NCBI GenBank assembly: GCA_019639175.1
Contig: JAHBSK010000002.1
Span: forward strand, 186,001-250,000
Direction of reading: 5' to 3'
Length of the DNA: 64,000 nucleotides
From: Acidobacteriota bacterium
Lineage (GTDB): Bacteria > Acidobacteriota > Blastocatellia > Pyrinomonadales > Pyrinomonadaceae
The stretch's first letter is position 1, and the number at the start of each line of letters is the position of its first letter. Under the pieces are notes generated by a model that was given only the letters and a program-made list of their open reading frames with translations, ran no database searches and was not told the origin of the DNA. A program made the translations under genes and the position numbers. Shown one piece after another: positions 53,292 through 62,549 of this stretch.

Positions 53292-53420
53292 GCTTCGCGG
53301 TCTTAGCGGCAATATCTCAAATAAGACAGCCACAAAGCCGCAAAGACACAAAGAACCGCTAAGAGAAAGAAACTTTGCGTAACTTAGTGTCTTCGCGTCT
53401 TGGCGGCAAGACCTCAAATA
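53292..53420. repeat. long CGCAAAGAC/GTCTTTGCG-type repeat block
   Basis: Direct copies of GCGGCAATATCTCAAATAAG and GCGGCAAGACCTCAAATAGG flank a centre with AAGCCGCAAAGACACAAAG and its inverted relative ACTTAGTGTCTTCGCGTCTT. It belongs to the same family as 21321-21445 and 23669-23695. Confidence 0.75.
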
Positions 53421-53430
53421 GGATCGTCCC

Positions 53431-53462
53431 AAAATAAAGAGGCCGCCTTATCGGGCAGCCTC
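53431..53462 (-). terminator. terminator at the end of the rpsB-frr operon
   Basis: On the - strand GAGGCTGCC, loop CGATAA, GGCGGCCTC, then TTTATTTT. It lies 35 bp after frr. Confidence 0.85.
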
Positions 53463-53496
53463 CGTGATCTTTCGCGATGAAAATTTTGATGCCAGT

Positions 53497-54057
53497 TCAG
53501 ACGCTCATTATTTCCTGCTCTTTGGTCTTTGCGAGTTCATCTATCTTTGCCACAAAGTTGTTGGTCAGTTTTTGAACTTCGTCCAATCCAAAACGCTCGT
53601 CGTCCTCGGATATTTCCTTGTCCTTAAGCATCTTTTTCAGAGCGTCATTGGATGCGTGGCGGACATTGCGAATTGCAACGCGGTGGTCTTCCGCGATCTC
53701 GTGCACCTGTTTTGCCAACTGCTTTCTTCTTTCTTCATTCAGCGGCGGTATCGGCAGGCGTATGATCTTGCCGTCATTGGAAGGATTCACACCGAGGTTG
53801 GCAGCGGTTATCGCCTTTTCAACCGCGGCAAGCTGAGAGATGTCCCACGGCTGTACCGTAATAAGCTGCGGTTCGGGAACGGCGACCGATGCCATCTGGT
53901 TCAGCGGCGTCGGCGTTCCGTAATAATCGACGACGACCGGATCAAGAAACCCGACTGTGGCACGGCCCGTTCTGACATTTGCCAGTTTTCGCCGAAGGTC
54001 CTCGACGACCAGTTCCATTTTTGGTGAAGTTTCAGATGTTACAGTATTTACACTCAT
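53497..54057 (-). CDS. frr: ribosome recycling factor
   Basis: This 186-aa protein is read from ATG 54057; a TTG at 54063 is in frame. It releases ribosomes after termination together with EF-G. Motifs: LVVEDLRRKLANVRTGRAT, VDYYGTPTPLNQMA, DGKIIRLPIPPLNEERRKQLAKQ and the VRHASNDALKKM helix. The three-helix bundle and beta domain are complete. It is the last gene of rpsB-tsf-pyrH-frr. Confidence 0.97.
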   Translation of the reverse strand: MSVNTVTSETSPKMELVVEDLRRKLANVRTGRATVGFLDPVVVDYYGTPTPLNQMASVAVPEPQLITVQPWDISQLAAVEKAITAANLGVNPSNDGKIIRLPIPPLNEERRKQLAKQVHEIAEDHRVAIRNVRHASNDALKKMLKDKEISEDDERFGLDEVQKLTNNFVAKIDELAKTKEQEIMSV

Positions 54058-54086
54058 TTCCAACAGATCTCCGACAAATTTTCGGC

Positions 54087-54827
54087 CTAGCCGGCGGTTG
54101 TGACCGCTTCGTCCATGCTTACAAGCGTTCCGACCGAAAGATCGCCCTGGACCGCCTTGAGAATATTTCCCGGCTCGGTCATATTGAACACCATTATCGG
54201 CAGGTCGTTCTCCATACAGAGTGATATTGCCGAGGCATCCATTATCTTCAGACGCTTTTCCAGAACTTCCTGATAGGTTATCCGGTCATATTTTTCGGCG
54301 CCGGGCTCGAGTTTCGGGTCAGCCGAATACACACCGTCAACCTTTGTCGCCTTGAATATAACGTCCGATCCCAATTCACACGCTCTGAGGGCAGCGGCCG
54401 AATCGGTCGTAAAATACGGGTTGCCCGTACCGGCCGCAAAAATGACCACGCGCATCTTTTCCAGATGGCGGATCGCCCTGCGGCGAATGAACGGTTCGGC
54501 AAGCTGCGGAATGTCTATCGCGGACATTACCCGCGTAAAAACATCCAGTTTTTCCAGAGCGTCCTGCAATACGACGGCGTTCATCACCGTTGCGAGCATT
54601 CCGATATAATCGGCTGATGCCCTGTCCATATTGCCTGCCGATTTTGAAACGCCGCGAAAGATATTGCCGCCGCCGACGACAATGGCAACCTCGACGCCAA
54701 GGTCGTGAACGGCCTTTACTTCGCGGGCGACCTCTTCCGCAACCTTTGTGTCAATGCCGTAAGTCTGGCTGCCCATAAGGGCCTCGCCGGACAGTTTTAG
54801 AAGGATGCGTTTGAATGCTGGTTTCAT
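54087..54827 (-). CDS. pyrH: UMP kinase
   Basis: This 246-aa amino-acid-kinase-fold enzyme makes UDP from UMP. Motifs: [45 protein letters not shown], and [20 protein letters not shown], then [13 protein letters not shown]. Length is normal. It lies between tsf (66 bp) and frr (29 bp), the usual order. Confidence 0.97.
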   Translation of the reverse strand: MKPAFKRILLKLSGEALMGSQTYGIDTKVAEEVAREVKAVHDLGVEVAIVVGGGNIFRGVSKSAGNMDRASADYIGMLATVMNAVVLQDALEKLDVFTRVMSAIDIPQLAEPFIRRRAIRHLEKMRVVIFAAGTGNPYFTTDSAAALRACELGSDVIFKATKVDGVYSADPKLEPGAEKYDRITYQEVLEKRLKIMDASAISLCMENDLPIMVFNMTEPGNILKAVQGDLSVGTLVSMDEAVTTAG

Positions 54828-54893
54828 ATAAGGTCAGGGCTGTCGGGCCGCCACATATGATATGTTCACGGCCCGGCACTTTGCCCGTTTCTA

Positions 54894-55556
54894 TTAACCG
54901 ACCATTGATGCGACCTCTGCCGCAAAATCATCCGCTTTCTTTTCGATGCCTTCGCCCATTTTATAACGGGTAAAGCGGCGAACGGTGATGTTTTCCTTGA
55001 TCGAGGCGATCTTTTCCGTGACAAGTTCGCCGATCGTCCTTGCGGGATCCTTGACGAAAGGCTGGTCAAGAAGAACGACCTCTTCGTAGAACTTGTTCAG
55101 GCGGCCTTCGATGATCTTGTTGAGGACATCCTCCGGCTTTCCGGCATTTTTAGGATCGTTCTTTAACTGATCCATCAGGATCTCGCGTTCCTTGTTGATG
55201 TCATCCGCCGGAACGTCCTCACGGGTAAGATAACGCGGGTCGGCAGCGGCGATGTGCATTGCCACATCCTTTACAAGCTGCTGAAACTCGTCGCCGCGTG
55301 ACACAAAATCGCTTTCGCAATTTATCTCTACCATGACGCCGACCTTACCGCCCATGTGGATGTAAGAACCGACGGCGCCTTCCGCCGTTACGCGTCCGGC
55401 CTTTTTACCGGCCGTCGCCATTCCTTTTTTGCGGAGAATTTCGATAGCTGCTGCCTCGTCGCCATTTGCCTCGACGAGGGCGTTCTTGCAATCGACCATT
55501 CCCGCACCTGTTTTTTCACGCAGGGATTTTACCGCGCTTGCTGTAATGTCTGCCAT
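54894..55556 (-). CDS. tsf: elongation factor Ts
   Basis: This 220-aa guanine-nucleotide exchange factor acts on EF-Tu. The start is the ATG at 55556 after GGAGC. The UBA domain has [19 protein letters not shown] (TGAGMVDC in place of TDVPMMDC), then [26 protein letters not shown], and dimer helices. It is shorter than the E. coli protein (283 aa) and nearer to the Thermus length. In the rpsB-tsf-pyrH-frr operon. Confidence 0.96.
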   Translation of the reverse strand: MADITASAVKSLREKTGAGMVDCKNALVEANGDEAAAIEILRKKGMATAGKKAGRVTAEGAVGSYIHMGGKVGVMVEINCESDFVSRGDEFQQLVKDVAMHIAAADPRYLTREDVPADDINKEREILMDQLKNDPKNAGKPEDVLNKIIEGRLNKFYEEVVLLDQPFVKDPARTIGELVTEKIASIKENITVRRFTRYKMGEGIEKKADDFAAEVASMVG

Positions 55557-55664
55557 AACTTGCTCCAAAAATATTGCTTATATCCTATTGGTCATAAAAA
55601 AGCGTAGCCGATTTCACCTGTTACAGGAAAAAAGCCACGCTTCGAGAACGAATATTGATTTATC

Positions 55665-56618
55665 CTAGCTTGCCGTCGCTTCGCTACTTTCTTCCGTGGT
55701 GCCATCCGATGCATTTTCAGCCTCGGCGGCCTCTGAATTATTTTCCGCTTCTGCATCAGCTTCGAGCGTTTCCGCCTCTTCCTCGGCCTCAGCGTCATCC
55801 TCGCCTTCGTCAGGATCGGCGATGCCCGCTTTTGCCATAGTTGCCGAAATATCTATCTGATCTTCCTTTTGCTCTTCTTTTTCCTCACCGGCATCTTCCG
55901 CTGCTGCGGGGATGACGCCGCCTTCGGTTCCGACCTGACGGCCTTCGATAATGGCGTCGGCCACTCTGGATGCAAAAAGTCGTATCGCACGCAGGGCGTC
56001 GTCATTGCCCGGAATTACCTGGTCTATGCCTTCCGGCGAGCAGTTCGTGTCCACAACGGCCACGATCGGAATGCCCAAACGGTTCGCTTCCTTGACCGCA
56101 ATGTCCTCTTTGCGGACATCTATGATAAAGAGCATGTCGGGAGTGCCGCCCATGTCCTTGATGCCGGCCAGGTTCTTCATCAGGCCTTCGTGTTCGCGGT
56201 CGAGTTTCAGACGCTCTTTTTTGGTGAGCATCTCAAAACGGCCGTCCTCACGCATCGCCTCAATGTCCTTGAGCTTTTTGATCGACTTCTGAACCGTCTG
56301 ATAGTTGGTCAAAAGGCCGCCTAGCCAGCGGTTGTTCACATAATATTGTCCGCAGCGTTCGGCTTCTTCCCTTATCGCATCCTGAGCCTGACGCTTGGTG
56401 CCGACAAAAAGGACCTTTTGATTGGGCCTTTCGGAAAGCGATTCCTGAACGTATGCCAGTGCGTCCCTAAAAAGCTTTTGTGTTTTCTGAAGGTCGATGA
56501 TGTAGATGCCGTTGCGTTCTCCAAAGATATATTCCTTCATCTTTGGGTTCCACCGGCGGACCTGGTGACCAAAATGAACTCCGGCTTCGAGGAGTTCTTT
56601 CATTGTAACTGTAGCCAA
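55665..56618 (-). CDS. rpsB: 30S ribosomal protein uS2 with long acidic tail
   Basis: This 317-aa protein has the core [84 protein letters not shown], covering about 1-240. The last 75 residues are a Glu/Ala/Asp/Ser-rich extension ([15 protein letters not shown]...), longer than in most bacteria. The role of the tail is unknown. It heads rpsB-tsf-pyrH-frr. Confidence 0.97.
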   Translation of the reverse strand: MATVTMKELLEAGVHFGHQVRRWNPKMKEYIFGERNGIYIIDLQKTQKLFRDALAYVQESLSERPNQKVLFVGTKRQAQDAIREEAERCGQYYVNNRWLGGLLTNYQTVQKSIKKLKDIEAMREDGRFEMLTKKERLKLDREHEGLMKNLAGIKDMGGTPDMLFIIDVRKEDIAVKEANRLGIPIVAVVDTNCSPEGIDQVIPGNDDALRAIRLFASRVADAIIEGRQVGTEGGVIPAAAEDAGEEKEEQKEDQIDISATMAKAGIADPDEGEDDAEAEEEAETLEADAEAENNSEAAEAENASDGTTEESSEATAS

Positions 56619-56688
56619 AACTTTATATCTCCTTGGTTTTTGTACTCAACAGGGCTGACAATAAACCAAAGCGCCCTGTTAATGGTTT

Positions 56689-56729
56689 ATATAGGACGTA
56701 TATGACCTATCAGACCTATACGTCCTATT
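56689..56729. repeat. TATAGGAC-type repeat between rpsI and rpsB
   Basis: ATATAGGACGTATATGACC then TATCAGACCTATACGTCC, inverted and direct copies of ATAGGAC-like units. Related to 16707-16734. It lies in the rpsB leader, where it could form a hairpin. Confidence 0.6.
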
Positions 56730-56750
56730 TCCTTGATCAAAAACAGCAAA

Positions 56751-57143
56751 CTATCTCTTAGAGAACTGGAACCGCTTGCGAGCTCCCTTTTGTCCGTACT
56801 TCTTGCGTTCTTTTTGACGCGGATCACGCGTGACCAGGCCTGCTTTTTTAAGCGTCGGCCTGAGGTCTGCGTTAAATTCCATAAGAGCGCGTGTTATGCC
56901 GTGACGAACCGCTCCGGCCTGGCCGGCGGTTCCGCCGCCGTCAACCGTGACGAGGATGTCAAATTTGCCCAGCGTATCCGTCAGGCTGAGCGGCTGGCGA
57001 ATGATCATCTGCAAAGCTTCATTGGGGAAATATTCCACAAATTCGCGCTTGTTGATCTTGATCGCTCCCGCGCCGGGACGCAGATAAACACGTGCTGTTG
57101 AGGTCTTTCTTCGGCCTGTGCCGTAGTATTGAATGTCTGCCAT
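56751..57143 (-). CDS. rpsI: 30S ribosomal protein uS9
   Basis: This 130-aa protein has the core [42 protein letters not shown], and the basic C-terminal [17 protein letters not shown] that reaches the P-site tRNA. It follows rplM by 74 bp, as in almost all bacteria. Confidence 0.98.
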   Translation of the reverse strand: MADIQYYGTGRRKTSTARVYLRPGAGAIKINKREFVEYFPNEALQMIIRQPLSLTDTLGKFDILVTVDGGGTAGQAGAVRHGITRALMEFNADLRPTLKKAGLVTRDPRQKERKKYGQKGARKRFQFSKR

Positions 57144-57217
57144 ACTTGTTCAGTTCGCGGTTTGCGGTTGGCCGTTAGCTGTCGAAAACCGAGAGCCTTC
57201 TGCCTACTGCCACCTGC

Positions 57218-57652
57218 CTACAATTCTATTGTCTCCGGTTTCTGTGCGGTGTGTCGATGGTCGCTGTCCGCATAAACCTTTAATTTCTTTGCCATTGCCT
57301 TGCCCAGCTTGGTCTTCGGCAGCATTCCCTTTACCGCAAGTTCAATGATGCGCTCAGGGTGCTTTTCATACATATCCTTCAGGGATATTTCGCGAAGTCC
57401 GCCCGGATAAAGCGTGTGGTGGCGATAGACCTTCTGGTCAACCTTGGAACCCTTAAAGTTTGCATGGCGGGCATTTATCACAACAACGTGATCGCCCATG
57501 TCCAGGAACGGGGTCCAAGCCGGATTGTTCTTGCCGGAAAGAATTCGCGCCACCTCTGTTGCAAGGCGGCCAACTGTTTTATCTTTGGCGTCAACGACAA
57601 ACCACTTACGGTTGTCAGCCAGATCCTTTCCGCTCGGAAAATAAGTACTCAT
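57218..57652 (-). CDS. rplM: 50S ribosomal protein uL13
   Basis: This 144-aa protein shows [66 protein letters not shown] and [15 protein letters not shown]. It is the first gene of rplM-rpsI, with a plausible promoter at 57697-57725. Its product binds early in 50S assembly. Confidence 0.98.
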   Translation of the reverse strand: MSTYFPSGKDLADNRKWFVVDAKDKTVGRLATEVARILSGKNNPAWTPFLDMGDHVVVINARHANFKGSKVDQKVYRHHTLYPGGLREISLKDMYEKHPERIIELAVKGMLPKTKLGKAMAKKLKVYADSDHRHTAQKPETIEL

Positions 57653-57696
57653 ATCTGCCTACACTAATAGGTATTTTCGCAAAAAAGCGAACTGAT

Positions 57697-57725
57697 AGAC
57701 TATCGAAAATGCCAGCAGAGGTCAA
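57697..57725 (-). promoter_or_regulatory. putative sigma-70-type promoter for rplM-rpsI
   Basis: On the - strand TTGACC (57720-57725), a 17-bp spacer and TAGTCT (57697-57702), about 45 bp ahead of the rplM start. The -35 is good, the -10 weak. TTCGC-T6-GCGAA, a short hairpin, lies in the leader. Confidence 0.45.
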
Positions 57726-57814
57726 GTTCTGTCAGGGGATTATCAGATCGGCGGGGATGGAGAGCGTAAAACGGATCAGAAAGCCGACGTTCTGTTGAGG
57801 ACGACTGTGCCGCG

Positions 57815-58738
57815 TCACATGCCGAAAACAGCAAGTCCGGCGGGTGCGGCCAGATCGGCAAAACTCAGGCCGCCCGGCGTGACAAAGCCAACATCACGAG
57901 GCTCCATTACGTTTATTTCGTATCCCAGAGCTTCTTTTGAGATCTGCCGGAGTTTTTCGGGGGCGATCTCGCCCACGGCAAGGATGCGTTCGAGCGGTGT
58001 TTCACCGGCATTGGGAACAAATCTGTCCTGATAGAACATCAAAAGGCGGTAGATCTCGTCATCGCGTTCGCCGGGCGAGCATGTGACCGAGCGGACGACG
58101 CTCGGCTCGTCTCCGCGAAGAACGACCGCCGTAAAGCCTTCGTCATTTGAGCTTATCAATAATGAATCGGCATAGGACGCGGTCGATATCAGCCAGTTGG
58201 ATTCGCAGATGGCACGCGGAAGGATCAGGCCGGCGCTAACGCCCATTGATTCGAAAACAAGCTCAAATTCCTCGATAACTGACAATTGCACCGCAGTCGC
58301 AAAGTAACGGGCCTTTCCGCTTTCTGACGTGATCTTTTCGCGTGTTATACGCAAACGGTCGGCGGGCAGGCCAAATGTCTGTTCTGCCTTCCAGTCCAGA
58401 ATATTTTCGCTGTCACCTTTTTGCAGGGCCGTTTCGTCAAGCGTGATGATCGCCGAACGTGCCGAACTGCTCGGCAGGGAAACCGACCACGAACGCTGTC
58501 CCAAAAGGCCTGCGGCGGTCATCACTTCTTCGACCGATGCGCGAAAACGTTCCGGCGAATGTATATTGCGATCGGTGAAACTCGGAGTAAGCAGGCCGGG
58601 CGGCAGTTCGATCACCGCTCCGTTGCGAACGCCAAAGGCTCCGCCTCCTTCACGCGAAAGCGAGATGGCGGTGAGGCGATCCTTTTCGATGCCGAGGGCG
58701 GTTTGCGGAAATTTTGGCTGTGTCAGAAAATCCAACAT
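57815..58738 (-). CDS. PilM-like actin-fold protein
   Basis: This 307-aa protein opens FPQTALGIEKDRLTAISLSR and has SWSVSLPSSSARSAII (the PilM-like strand), ILDWKAEQTFGLPADRLRI, VSAGLILPRAICESNWLI and DSLLISSNDEGFTAVVLRG, ending with GLSFADLAAPAGLAVFGM. This fits the PilM/GspL actin-like cytoplasmic part of type IV pilus or type II secretion machines. No membrane helix is seen, as for PilM. It is the last gene of the secretin-pseudopilin cluster (transcribed right to left). No PilN/PilO genes follow. Confidence 0.72.
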   Translation of the reverse strand: MLDFLTQPKFPQTALGIEKDRLTAISLSREGGGAFGVRNGAVIELPPGLLTPSFTDRNIHSPERFRASVEEVMTAAGLLGQRSWSVSLPSSSARSAIITLDETALQKGDSENILDWKAEQTFGLPADRLRITREKITSESGKARYFATAVQLSVIEEFELVFESMGVSAGLILPRAICESNWLISTASYADSLLISSNDEGFTAVVLRGDEPSVVRSVTCSPGERDDEIYRLLMFYQDRFVPNAGETPLERILAVGEIAPEKLRQISKEALGYEINVMEPRDVGFVTPGGLSFADLAAPAGLAVFGM

Positions 58739-58763
58739 TATTAAAATCTAAGCTCAAAAGTGA

Positions 58764-59204
58764 CTAATATTCAGAATACGAACGTCCCTCGCCGTCCTGT
58801 CCACCGGCAAGGCTCTTTACGTCCTTCAAACCCTGCTCGCCGTCCGGCGACATCGAATCCTCGCCGTATATCTCTTCCCATTCGGGCTTTTCGGTGACGG
58901 GGTCGATGGGCATATCGCGCAGATATTTTGCATCGACAACTTCCTGCAAAGAAGCAGGCAGACGGCCTTTGTCAGCAGAGAACTGGTCAATGGCCCGACG
59001 CATCTGCCAGAGATTTTCCTTGAGGACGGTCTCGCGGGCGTGCTGGACGTTTCGCTGATATGTCGGCAGGGCAATGGACAGCAGAATGACCAGAATGAAC
59101 ATCGCTATCAGCAATTCCAGCAGAGAAAAGCCCTTTTCAGCCTGCTTTACAGCAGGAACAGGCCTGTTCTTTTTTAAGGATGATAATGCTTTCAAAATGT
59201 TCAT
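58764..59204 (-). CDS. type II secretion/type IV pilin-like pseudopilin (GspG-like)
   Basis: This 146-aa protein has a long prepilin leader (25 residues) ending in EKG|FSLLELLIAMFILVILLS, with the processing Gly, Phe+1 and Glu+5 all present. The globular part (VLKENLWQMRRAIDQFSADKGRLPASLQEVVDAKYLRDMPIDPVTEKPEW) fits GspG-like minor or major pseudopilins. The last 20 residues are Gly/Ser-rich. It is 26 bp downstream of a second pseudopilin. Confidence 0.88.
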   Translation of the reverse strand: MNILKALSSLKKNRPVPAVKQAEKGFSLLELLIAMFILVILLSIALPTYQRNVQHARETVLKENLWQMRRAIDQFSADKGRLPASLQEVVDAKYLRDMPIDPVTEKPEWEEIYGEDSMSPDGEQGLKDVKSLAGGQDGEGRSYSEY

Positions 59205-59229
59205 TATTTTTAGAACGGGGAAACTTTCT

Positions 59230-59880
59230 CTACCATTCGCTGTATTTCTGTCCGTTCATCGCCTCAGCGTCGGACGCCGACCTGATATCAAAGACGTTTA
59301 TGTTGTCCCACGAACCGTCGTCGCCCGCCTGATATGACGAACGCAGACGCCAATCAGACCTGCCGGTCATCGGGTCAACGGGCATTTCCCGCAAATATAC
59401 TTTTGTGACCTCTTCGGTCGAATTTATTTCTGTTGCCTGACGTGTGCCGTCACGAATGCCGCTGCCGCCCTGCATGTTCATCCCGCGTTGTTTTACGCGG
59501 ACACCTTCGACCAGTGTTTCCAGCGACGGCGGATAACGGTCAAGATTTTCCGTGTCAAATATCGTGCAGTCATCTATGACGACCCGGCTTCGCGGATCGG
59601 GGGCGACGTTGGCTCCCTGTCCGGGACGCGACGGATCGCCCGTCATGATCGATCCGGGAGCACATGCCCCGATGGTGTCGCGCTTGAACTCATCAATAGC
59701 GTTCCGTACCAGCCTGAGTGTTTCGCGAAGCCGCAGTTCACGCTGGCGCTGTATCGCCCGCTGAGCGATCGGGACAGTGCCGAGCACAAGCACGGAAAGC
59801 ACGGTCAGCGTGACGATCATCTCAAAGAGAGTGAAGCCGTGCTGGCGTGACCTTAATGCTTTTTTACGTTTCGCGAACAT
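59230..59880 (-). CDS. second pseudopilin with extended body
   Basis: This 216-aa protein has a leader of 15 residues ending RQHG|FTLFEMIVTLTVLSVLVLG, with Glu at +5. The body (LRLRETLRLVRNAIDEFKRDTIGACA, YPPSLETLVEGVRV, YLREMPVDPMTGRSDWRLRS) is a longer GspG-like form. Cys at IGACA and DDCTIF could bridge. It shares the PVDPMTG/PIDPVTE block with the previous pseudopilin. It sits 24 bp after the secretin gene. Confidence 0.85.
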   Translation of the reverse strand: MFAKRKKALRSRQHGFTLFEMIVTLTVLSVLVLGTVPIAQRAIQRQRELRLRETLRLVRNAIDEFKRDTIGACAPGSIMTGDPSRPGQGANVAPDPRSRVVIDDCTIFDTENLDRYPPSLETLVEGVRVKQRGMNMQGGSGIRDGTRQATEINSTEEVTKVYLREMPVDPMTGRSDWRLRSSYQAGDDGSWDNINVFDIRSASDAEAMNGQKYSEW

Positions 59881-59903
59881 TTTCTGATCTCAAAAAAATC
59901 CGA

Positions 59904-62360
59904 TCAATACTGGACACTAAAGCCTTTTCCGTCGGCTGACAGGACGTTCAGCACATCCTTTTCAAATTGGATGACAGGAACGCCGTCTGAGAGTGCCTCA
60001 AATTCTATTATCGCCAGCGTGCCTTTGCCGGCATTGGCCGTTCCGCCGAGCATTGCCAGCGAAACGAACATCCTGCCGCCGTTATTGACGAAGGGCGACG
60101 CGACCGAGCCGGTCAATGCCGGGCCGAATACCTCGCCGTGCGAAACGGAACGGACAGCAAGCCGCGAATGGTCAAACGACAGGCCGAGAATTGCTGAACT
60201 GAACGGCGATGAAGCATCTATCATCACCGGCACTTTTATCCGCTGGCCTGCCTTAAGGTCCGGCATTTCTTCTGAAACTGAAAGCGTTGCGGACGGTGTA
60301 TTTGCAACAGAAGACAAGACCGAGGCAATGCCGTTCGGTTCCGACTTCAACGAAGTCTCTGCGATCTGGAGCGTCCGCGCCGATGTATCTATCGGGCGAA
60401 GCCCAAGAGCCTCAGAAAGCCTGTTCTGCGGCGAAGCGGTGACGGGCGGCTGTTGTGCCGTAACCTGTTCTGCGGGTGTTGTTGCGGCAGGCGACGGAAC
60501 AGACGTTCTGACGTATTCCGGCGTCGAAGGCTGATCGGGGAGCTGAACGTTTGAATCCTTGGGAAGACGGCGTATCGAAGCGAGATATTCGTCGCGCTCT
60601 TCCTGTATCACCATTGCCTCGAGCGAGCCGCCGGTCGGCGTCGAAACGCTTCCGGTCGGGCGTTCTATTTCATCCTCAGGCATGATCGCGGGTGCTCTGA
60701 TGACCCTTGGTGTAATGGCGATAACAAAATCCACCTGACGATTGTCACGCGTCGGAGCGGTGAAGAGCCTGCCGAGGATCGGGATCAGGCCGATGAGAGG
60801 CAAACCGGTCCTGCCGCGAGCCTCAACTTCCTGTGCGGCGCTTGCCAGCAGCAATGTCCTGTTGTTCTGAATACGGGCCGTTCCCATAATGCTGCGTTCG
60901 ATAAAAACCGGTGTCAGGGTAGCTGCTCCGGCGACGTCCTTTGATTCAATGGACATTTTTACCTGAACATCCTGATTTGGGAACACGGTCGGAGTGAATT
61001 TCAGCGTCAGACCCACCTGTTCGTAATTGATAACATCAGAGACGACGCCGCCGATGGTTGTATTGCCTGTCTGATAGCTGGCTGTTCTGACAGGAACTCG
61101 TTGTCCGATACGTGCTGTTGATTCCTCGGTGTTAAATGCGTGTATCTGTGTGGAAGCAAGAAGTTTTGTATTGTTTTTTGTCTGTAACGCGGCAAATGTA
61201 CTTATCGGCAAGCCGAGAGCAATGCTGGCAATGTCGATATTGGGAAATCCCATTCCGCTCGTGATGGGTTCGGTCGAGCCGCGGCGTCCGAACGGCAGGC
61301 CCACGCCGCCAAGGTTGAGCAGCGTCCCGTTCTCTCCTCCGGTTCCTATCTGATTCCCGAATTGTAAAAGATCGCTCTTGTTGACCTCATATATCGCAAC
61401 GTCCATCACGACCTCGGCGCGGTCCTTGTCCAGAGACTGGATAAGCCTGCCGATGAGTTCTACGTTCTCGGTCGTGTCACGGACGGTTACGCTGTTTGTC
61501 GCCGCGTCTTCCAGAACGATGGTCTGGGCACGGCCCTGCTGTGCCGGGATCGCGGTCTGGATGACCGTTTTTATGTCCTTCGGGCTGGCATTTGCCAGGA
61601 AAAATGTTTTTAGCACCAACTGCTGCAGCAAAGGACGACGAGATGTTTCTGCAACGAGGATCGTCCTTGGGCCGACACGCTGAAAGAAAAGCCCTTCCTG
61701 CAGAAAGATATAGTCCAAAGCCTTTGCGGCCGTCACATTTCGCAATTCTATTCTGACGGTCCGGTTTTCCATCGGTCGTGCTCCCGCACCCGAATCGAAA
61801 AGCACATTCAGATCAAGGTCTTTTGCCAACTCCTTTATGATAAAGACCAGATTGACACCGCTCGGGAACGGCACGTCGCGCAGCTTTTCCAGCTTCTGAG
61901 GTATCTTGAACCCGTCGGCGGACACGTTGTCACCCGCCGGTATGAACCTTACATCGCCGGCCTCAGTCTCGCCTTTGGCTTCTTTTTGCAGGCGCAGCAT
62001 CCTGTCCATCTCGGATTTAGCAAGCTGGTTGACAGGGTCGTATGCATAAGCCCGGCGAAACGCGATATAGGCTCCCTCGTAATCCTTTTCTTCGGCGGCG
62101 GCTTTGCCCTTTCGTACATACATCTGCGAGGCGTTAAAAAGCGCCCGCCGCAGATGAAGCTGATATTCAGGATTTTTGGGATTATCGTTGACCGCGATCA
62201 GGTAAGCCTCTACGGCCTTGTCCCATTCCTCAGCCGCCTCGTGTTTCATTCCGCGTTTGAAGCTCTTCTTGCCCTCACCGGCGGCAAGCGCCGAGGCGGG
62301 TGACAACAATGCGATCATCACGAACAGGCTCAATGAGATACGATATATGGAGTTTTTCAT
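59904..62360 (-). CDS. secretin with C-terminal cohesin-like domain
   Basis: This 818-aa protein has ATG 62360 (a second at 62366 is in frame). The signal peptide ends SALAA. Residues about 35-130 are TPR-like (EEWDKAVEAYLIAVNDNPKN). About 165-330 hold N-domain repeats (VRIELRNVTAAKALDYIF, TNSVTVRDTTENVELIGRLI). The secretin beta-barrel core is about 330-570 (TLLLASAAQEVEARGRTGLPLIGLIPILGRLF). A Pro/Thr-rich linker leads to a cohesin-like domain (about 690-818, AGQRIKVPVMIDASSPFSSA and ILGLSFDHSRL). Secretins form outer-membrane channels. A cohesin-like end is known from acidobacterial relatives; its partner is unclear. Confidence 0.88.
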   Translation of the reverse strand: MKNSIYRISLSLFVMIALLSPASALAAGEGKKSFKRGMKHEAAEEWDKAVEAYLIAVNDNPKNPEYQLHLRRALFNASQMYVRKGKAAAEEKDYEGAYIAFRRAYAYDPVNQLAKSEMDRMLRLQKEAKGETEAGDVRFIPAGDNVSADGFKIPQKLEKLRDVPFPSGVNLVFIIKELAKDLDLNVLFDSGAGARPMENRTVRIELRNVTAAKALDYIFLQEGLFFQRVGPRTILVAETSRRPLLQQLVLKTFFLANASPKDIKTVIQTAIPAQQGRAQTIVLEDAATNSVTVRDTTENVELIGRLIQSLDKDRAEVVMDVAIYEVNKSDLLQFGNQIGTGGENGTLLNLGGVGLPFGRRGSTEPITSGMGFPNIDIASIALGLPISTFAALQTKNNTKLLASTQIHAFNTEESTARIGQRVPVRTASYQTGNTTIGGVVSDVINYEQVGLTLKFTPTVFPNQDVQVKMSIESKDVAGAATLTPVFIERSIMGTARIQNNRTLLLASAAQEVEARGRTGLPLIGLIPILGRLFTAPTRDNRQVDFVIAITPRVIRAPAIMPEDEIERPTGSVSTPTGGSLEAMVIQEERDEYLASIRRLPKDSNVQLPDQPSTPEYVRTSVPSPAATTPAEQVTAQQPPVTASPQNRLSEALGLRPIDTSARTLQIAETSLKSEPNGIASVLSSVANTPSATLSVSEEMPDLKAGQRIKVPVMIDASSPFSSAILGLSFDHSRLAVRSVSHGEVFGPALTGSVASPFVNNGGRMFVSLAMLGGTANAGKGTLAIIEFEALSDGVPVIQFEKDVLNVLSADGKGFSVQY

Positions 62361-62549
62361 AAGCATTTCTTTTCGGAGAATATCCGGCGCGAAAGGTGCC
62401 GCCTCATTTTTACACGAGACTTCGCCCGTAAAGTTCCAAAATTAAGACTTGGCCGTGCGGAAAGCCGCAGCTTAAAGAATTTTCGTCGTAAATCCCTTAA
62501 AAAGCAAGCGATTTATCCGTTTTATGTTCATTTTCGTCGCAGCGGCTTG

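Larger units (their letters stand above)
53180..53496 (-). other. 317-bp gene gap filled with a repeat and a terminator
   Basis: This holds the frr terminator (53431-53462) and the long repeat block at 53292-53420. The remaining 110 bp upstream of the large secreted protein gene must carry its promoter, but no convincing -35/-10 pair stands out. No gene is seen. Confidence 0.7.
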
